From Coffea arabica (Eukaryota; Streptophyta; Magnoliopsida; Gentianales; Rubiaceae), in contig NC_092330.1 of NCBI RefSeq assembly GCF_036785885.1, positions 3,134,525-3,198,524 of the forward strand: a stretch of 64,000 bases of DNA, in the 5' to 3' direction. Of the stretch, positions 58,801 through 64,000 are shown in pieces. The notes under the pieces are model-generated. The model made no database searches and was not told where the DNA came from. It saw nothing but the letters and a program-made list of their open reading frames with translations. The position numbers and the translations under genes were made by a program. Within the stretch, counting starts at the first letter, position 1, and every line of letters begins with the position of its first letter.

Positions 58801-59393
58801 CTGCTCTTCTCCTTTTTTTTTTTTGTTCCTTTTCTTTTCTTCAACAGATTTGGGTCATCTACTCACCAACGATCAAGATCTAACACCCTATTTCCACTAA
58901 TTCAAATATGAATCCTCCTAATCTCTTATAGAAACGCATATATCAATCTATATACAACAATAATATATATCCATAAAATATTTAGGATAATTAATTCGAT
59001 TACTAGAATTTAAAGGAGAGGTTTCACGTGAATTTGGGACTTACAGGTTTAGGTGCCTAATTGACGGATCGATTGACGTTGTTGCCTGCTTCTCCTTCTC
59101 TCCTCTCTGACGGCTCTTGCTCTAGGGCAGACGAAAGAAAGTAAGGTTAGGGTTATTTTACTGTCTAGGGTTTTAATGAAACCCTAAACCTAGCACTACT
59201 TATTAGTAGGTGGCTTGGGTAAAAGTTTGACTGTATTAGAGCCCATTAACCCATCCTACAGTTACTTTATTTTATTTTCCCTTTTTCTTTTCTCTTTTTT
59301 TTTTCTCATAGCAACTTTATCCTTTTTAATTAGTCAAGAAAATAAAATAATAAAGATAAAGTAATAATTGGGCCAATAGTCGTGGGTTTCACA
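55823..59393 (-). repeat. 5' LTR of the chromodomain element, with internal duplication (3571 bp)
   Basis: It pairs with 46884-49886 but is longer because about 584 bp (56441-57024) are repeated at 57025 onward. Its outer terminus reads TATCACGC rather than TGTCACGC. The first 1.2 kb differ from the other LTR at several percent of positions by eye, while the part from 57025 to the end is nearly identical to it. Confidence 0.9.
56441..57608. repeat. 584-bp tandem duplication inside the 5' LTR
   Basis: Copies start with aattcatttcagttcataag at 56441 and 57025. The junction at about 57022-57026 carries the microhomology TCA. The second copy matches the opposite LTR better than it matches its tandem neighbour. 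Confidence 0.85.
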
Positions 59394-59398
59394 GTATG

Positions 59399-62375
59399 TA
59401 TCATACAGAGGGGTTGTTCATGACTTGAAATCTCCTTTGGTTATTCTTTTTCAAACTTGGGAGTTGATGTTGTGTAGTTTGAGATGTATAATTTTAGGAC
59501 TAGCTTAAAATTATAATCACACTTACAACTTATAATTCAAACTTTGGAGCTTTCTTTTGCATCTTCTGTGATGGGACATAATCTGTCTTGTTTTTTAACG
59601 AATTGTTGTTATTTGTACCTGACATGGTTTAAAAATTCAAGAAAAATGCTGAACAAGCTGAGATGGAAATTCAAGTCCAAACTCAATAGCAACTTATGCA
59701 AAGGCTGGAGAACTGACAAGCTGAAATGCAAAACCAACAAATTGAAATGCAAGACCTTCTTAAGGCTTTGAAAGTTGAATTGCAGTCTAGGAAGTAGGGC
59801 AATGAGAGTATATCTGGCAATGATAAATGGTAAACTATCTTTCTCATATAAGCATTTGATTTAGCCTCGCTTTTGTCTTTACTAAAATTTGGGGAAACTA
59901 TTTTTGCAGGCTTTGTATCAAGAAACTTTAGCAATGAATGCCTCTCCAAACAATTTTACCTTAAAGAAAGGAAATGGAGACTCTGCACAGGAACAAAAGC
60001 ACAGCTTCTTTTGAGCACTAATGCAGAACTTCCCTCCTTTGGAGGTAAAAATTTTAAGACATTCCTTTTAGTATAGTTCAAATATTTCGCGAAAGCAACG
60101 GATGCAGTGCACATTTTGCTGTCCATGATTGCAATTTGATGTACTGAAAAGTTATTAGGTAATATATGGTTTCACCATAAATACGAAAACAACCTAGTAT
60201 AGGTTTTTTATTGAGTGATCTCTCTTATGTTTCCATTTTCTACATTCCCTGATTCACGAGGAAGCCAAGAAAAGATAAAACAAACTCCTGATTCATGTGG
60301 AAAACATTAACACCAAAAAGAAACTAAATTCTTGATCTACTAGGTAATTACATTAAGTATTTAAAAGCCCCTGGTCAAGGATAGGACAGCAATACATCAT
60401 TAAGTTTTCCAGTCTGTGTACCGGAAGGGTTGCTTTAAGTCTTCTCTAAAGGTAAATCTTGGCTCGTGATTTTTCTTGAAACTGAAAAATATGTGTTTTA
60501 ATTTTGTGGGGTTTTGGTATAAGCTGATCAAAGAACGGTCTTTAGTCTTTGTGAGGAAGATTAAGGATGTTGCATGGCCTTTTCTGGATTTTAAGGATGG
60601 AAGTTGAGTACTAAAATGGCTTGATTTTGTACTCTGTTTTATGAATTAAAGAGGTTGCTTCTGCTTTGCAGATGCATTTTTGGTAGTAATCATGTCGGTG
60701 GTTAGTGGTTGTACAGTAAATTGAGGACTAGTAGTCAGTTTTGTTTGATTCAATTGGGCCTACAGATGATGTTCATTAGTGCTTTCCATGTATTTGTTGT
60801 GAAAGGGTTGTGAAAATTGTAAATGTTCCAAGAACCATTTCTTGTTCTGTTCTTTCTTTTTTTAGTTTTCTTTTTTTGGGGGGGGTGGGGAAGAGGAGGG
60901 TCAGGGGGCAGGAGATTGGGTTTATTGGACTTTGTGGTTGGTATAAGAGGATGAGTGGTGTGATTATGGTTGTTGGCAAGTATGAGGTGGTAACTAATAG
61001 ATGAAATTAAAGCTTCTAGGTGGGAAACGTTATGATCTTTTCTCTAGCTAATATTTAAGAAGTAAATGCAACTAAAGCTTCATGATTCGCTACTGCTGCA
61101 CATTTATGTATTGGCTTTATGGGCATTGAGCTGCTAATACTTATTCTGAAAGCTTTTAACTTTACGCATTGATCTGTCCTGTAATTGCCGATATGAAATG
61201 TATGTAACTAGTTTTGTTAGCAGTTGACTTTATGTTACTGAGTGGATACAAGGTTTAGTTTTTCAGTGATAGCAGATTGATCTTAAGTGTGAGTGGGTTG
61301 CAAAATTTCCCCCTGGAAGTGATTATTTCGTGGAATACAGAAAATTTGAACAAATTTAAATCCTTAGAATGGTTCCTAACTTTGAATCAAACAAAATGAC
61401 ATGGCTCGTGGCCTAACCCAGAGTAGTGGAAAAGGGGTTCATGTTTTTACATCGTGGCTCTTAGGTCTCATCATGAATGGCTTCGCCTCTAGAATTATGG
61501 CAATTTAATTTGATCTTTAGCAAATACATTGTGGCTTTTCTGGAAAGGTCTTGTTAGTATGATGATCTACTGATCCCCCACAAACTTTGTGCATAGGTGG
61601 AACCAGCTGAAGATTGATGGGGACTTCGTGGTTATAACTGAAAGCTCTCATCATTTCATTGGAAAGTTTGGAAGCTACTATTAGTTCTTTCAACTTGTTA
61701 GGGATGAGAATCTTTAAGTTTGTGCACAAGAGAGTATTTCAAGTTTGTGTACATGAGAATGTTTTAGTACTTGTTTGGGATTTTAGTACTTGCTATGTTT
61801 GTACTTGTTACCGACTTTTAATTCAATGAATTATATTTGAGTATCGACTTCTTCTTTTAAATTGCTATATGCATTCTGCTCTTTGGGATAATTTTACAAG
61901 TCCCTTGGGATTCTGGTTGGTGGAATGTACAGTAGGGAGGACTAATTGTAGGTTGCTTCCATATAAAAAAAAAAACAGGGAAAAAACTCCTGGCAGTTAA
62001 AAGTGTCAGCATAGCTTAGCTTCGAAAAACACTAATGACAAATGGGCATGTCGTCCAAAGCAGTGTAAATTCACATGGCTACGTGTCCTTAAAGCCATAT
62101 ATTAAGACAACTCAAGATGCCTTCATAAATTGGATATCCTATTGATCCGCTACTGATGTTCTAATGCTCTACTGACACTTTCGATTATCACAAAAAAATG
62201 TTTTTGTTGGCAGAGGGAATGCTATAGCACCATGGTATTCCTGACACATTTGAATGCTGCTAAAGATTTGAGGCTATCCCCACATTGGAAGGGACAACAC
62301 TCGCCCTAGGTGTGAGGATAGATAAAGTGTCAGGTTAGATTATCTATACTAACACCATTAAATGCCGTTAAAGGC
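59399..62375 (+). other. Right arm of the CACTA element
   Basis: Mostly non-coding. It includes the TNPA-like remnant (59640-60014) and subterminal TGACA/TGTCA words in the last 250 bp. Between 60100 and 62100 I see no gene. Confidence 0.5.
59640..60014 (+). pseudogene. Remnant of a CACTA TNPA-like C-terminal coiled coil
   Basis: Bases 59642-59829 read in one frame a Gln/Glu-rich coiled-coil sequence (NAEQAEMEIQVQTQ, QAEMQNQQIEMQDLLKALK) broken by three stops (TAG, TGA, TAG). Then comes a donor ATG/GTAAAC (59830), an 80-bp intron and an acceptor TTTTTGCAG (59909). The next exon reads ALYQETLAMNASPNN and ends at a TGA (60012-60014). Such coiled coils are usual at the C-terminus of plant En/Spm TNPA-type or 'Ptta/En/Spm' proteins. 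Phase across the intron is uncertain. Confidence 0.5.
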
Positions 62376-62394
62376 CATTTTTGTTGTAGTGTTA

Positions 62395-63119
62395 TGTTTT
62401 GTGGACTTGATTTTATTGGTGTTTTGTTAAAATCATCTTGTGAACAAAAAAGCTTGTTGTTAGAAACTTTGGTTTAAATTATTTTTTTAATTAGTTGCAA
62501 TTCGATATGAATTCTAAATCATTAAGCCAAAGAAATGGAAAAAATTAAAACATAATTCATAATTTTCAAAATTGCACTTGTAAAAAAATATTCTACCTTT
62601 AGTATTTCGCCCCCTACCTATAAATCCTATCTCCACCACTGTGGTAAAATAGGGAAGGGTATAATACTATGTAAATACATATACTATACAATACATTATG
62701 TTGAAATATATTTTTTAAAAAATATGAGGACAATTCAGCATGAAAAAATGCATATAGCAAACGTATGCATATAATTAAATCCATATGTAAATAGTAATAA
62801 TATATTTGAAAGTTATGGAACTAAAAACACAGATAAATTAACTATGATTTTCAAAAATTATGCTACATCTAATACCAATTTTCAAAGTATTTTTGTGTAG
62901 GAGACAATAAATTTATTAAAATTTCATAACTGTCTATATGTGTAAAATATGATGTATGTCACTCTTAGCATATATCTCAATATCCTTACTCAAATTTTAA
63001 ATTTTTTCAAAAATTGAAGTATAATACATTAAAAATTTATTACTTGTCTTATGAGAGTATTTCAAAGTAAAAGTATTTTTCAGAATATTTTTGAAATGTA
63101 CTAAACACGAAAGTTTTTT
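62395..63119. other. Intergenic, no gene seen
   Basis: Very AT-rich flank of the CACTA insertion. Confidence 0.4.
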
Positions 63120-63665
63120 TAACAAAAAATAGTTCATAATGTCCTTCACATTTTGTTAAATAAATTTTTTTCATCCTTCATTTTTAAAATAATAATTTTA
63201 CGTCCCTTACAAGATTAAAAAGTTAAAATTTGATCCCAAATCAAAATTTTTATCACTTTTTACTCTAAATCTATCACGTGACCTATATATGGTCATTTTT
63301 TTAGGGACAAATATGCTAGATCCCATTTGTAGCAATACAAATGACCCAATCCATATTCATTTTTGCCTCTAAAAAGTATGATCTGACTAGAACCATATTT
63401 ATTTTTTTCCCAAAAATGTGGCATTTGATCCAATCCATATTTATTTTTATCACTAAAAAAGTGGAATTTGATTTTTTTTGTACATAATAAATGACTACAT
63501 ATGGGTCACGTGGTGATTTTAGACTAAAATATAGTTGAAATTTTTGGTTTGGACCAAATTTTGTTAATATGAATTTGTAAGGGATGTAAAGTTATTATTT
63601 TAAAAGTGAAGGACAAAAAAATTCATTTGACAAAATATGGGGAACATTTGGAACAACTTTTCCTT
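63120..63665. mobile_element. Long inverted-repeat element (foldback/MITE-like)
   Basis: The left arm (about 63130-63310: ataatgtccttcacattttg, then tacgtcccttacaag, then atcacgtgacc) is matched in reverse complement by the right arm (about 63480-63655: gggtcacgtgg, cttgtaagggatgtaaag, gtgaaggac, gacaaaatatgg). The roughly 170-bp loop itself repeats the phrase 'ttgatccaatccatatt' with variation. Termini and target duplication are not sharp. Confidence 0.7.
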
Positions 63666-64000
63666 CTATGAATGATATTTACAAACATGTGTAATGCGCA
63701 CATAAATCAAATATTTACTATCTAGGCCTCTTCGTTAGGAAATAGATTAAACCAATTCCAATTGTAGCACTAAACAATGAAGGAAACTATTTAATAATTT
63801 ATAAAACCCTCTTTTTCCTTTTTGAGTAGTTTCATATTTTTTTTCAACTTTTTTTGTATATCATTTATCTTAATAATTTCAATAATTTAGTTCAATAACT
63901 CCAACCCATTTGAGTAATTTCGTTTGACCATTAAAGATAGTTATAATTACTTTTACAAACAAATGTAGTTAGACCTATTATTTTAGTTATTTAAAGCAAT
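63666..64000. other. Right edge, no gene seen
   Basis: AT-rich intergenic DNA. Confidence 0.4.

Larger units (their letters stand above)
46884..59393 (-). mobile_element. Chromodomain Ty3/gypsy retrotransposon (Tekay/Del-like), 12.5 kb
   Basis: LTRs at 46884-49886 and 55823-59393 enclose a 5.9-kb interior coding on the minus strand. A perfect 5-bp target duplication GTATG (46879-46883 and 59394-59398) flanks it. The primer site is TGGTATCAGAGC (initiator tRNA-Met), and the PPT is GGGGGGTAGAA-like. Gene order is an extra ORF, gag with zinc knuckles, protease, RT, RNase H, integrase, and a C-terminal chromodomain-like segment, the arrangement of Tekay/Del chromoviruses. The gag-pol frame is continuous but cut by several nonsense codons. 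Confidence 0.92.
45712..62391 (+). mobile_element. CACTA (En/Spm-like) DNA transposon, about 4.2 kb net
   Basis: Perfect 16-bp terminal inverted repeats CACTACAACAAAAATG at 45712-45727 and, on the opposite strand, at 62376-62391. They are flanked by a TTA duplication (45709-45711 and 62392-62394). Both subterminal regions carry TGACA/TGTCA words. The interior is interrupted by a 12.5-kb retrotransposon. What remains of its own sequence is 46 to 46.9 kb (a leader-like stretch) and 59.4 to 62.4 kb, including a decayed coiled-coil exon pair resembling the end of a TNPA-type gene. No TNPD-type transposase is seen, so it is non-autonomous. Confidence 0.9.

Overview
The window is nuclear DNA of a flowering plant, probably a eudicot. 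It is AT-rich and full of nested transposable elements, with a few intronless or broken host genes. Species cannot be told from the sequence. The plant assignment rests on an intact CC-NB-ARC-LRR resistance gene, an F-box gene of the plant FBA family, Athila and chromodomain Ty3/gypsy retrotransposons, a CACTA transposon, a TRIM, hAT elements, a Stowaway MITE and tRNA-derived SINEs.

Left third (1-17.3 kb): a gypsy tail and LTR remnant (about 1.06-1.89 kb), small MITEs and a SINE (2.8-5.3 kb), a broken fragment of an IDM1-like PHD-finger acyltransferase gene (7.38-7.95 kb, minus strand), a CGAGCTCG-rich hAT-like element (7.96-9.34 kb), and the 3' half of a plus-strand Athila-type retrotransposon with its LTR (about 9.9-14.64 kb). 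A SINE with a perfect 19-bp target duplication lies at 15.79-15.91 kb.

Middle (17.4-38.2 kb): the intact 901-residue NLR gene (minus strand) is followed by a three-level nest. A 659-bp TRIM (outer limits 22943-38209) holds a non-autonomous hAT element (23283-37882, 8-bp target duplication GGCACACT). The hAT carries a captured piece of a DUF716/TMEM45-type membrane protein gene. Inside the hAT sits a full-length 13.4-kb Athila retrotransposon (23584-36987, minus strand) with near-identical LTRs, a tRNA-Asp type primer site, gag, protease, RT/RNase H/integrase and an env-like gene behind a recognisable intron. All its coding regions are broken.

Right third (38.2-64 kb): a long gene-poor stretch, an intact F-box gene (43931-45085, minus strand), and a CACTA transposon (45712-62391, perfect 16-bp terminal inverted repeats, TTA target duplication). 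The CACTA is split by a 12.5-kb chromodomain (Tekay/Del-like) retrotransposon (46884-59393, target duplication GTATG). That retrotransposon carries an extra ORF upstream of gag, and its gag-pol frame is interrupted only by nonsense codons. A long inverted repeat lies at 63.12-63.67 kb.

Only the NLR and the F-box gene look capable of making a full-length protein. The most unusual observations are the three-level nest with a captured host gene, palindromic word blocks that occur both in the Athila LTRs and ahead of the env-like intron (with the same layout but different words in the second Athila-type element), a conserved paired motif in the Athila 3' regions, and the mosaic LTR of the chromodomain element.
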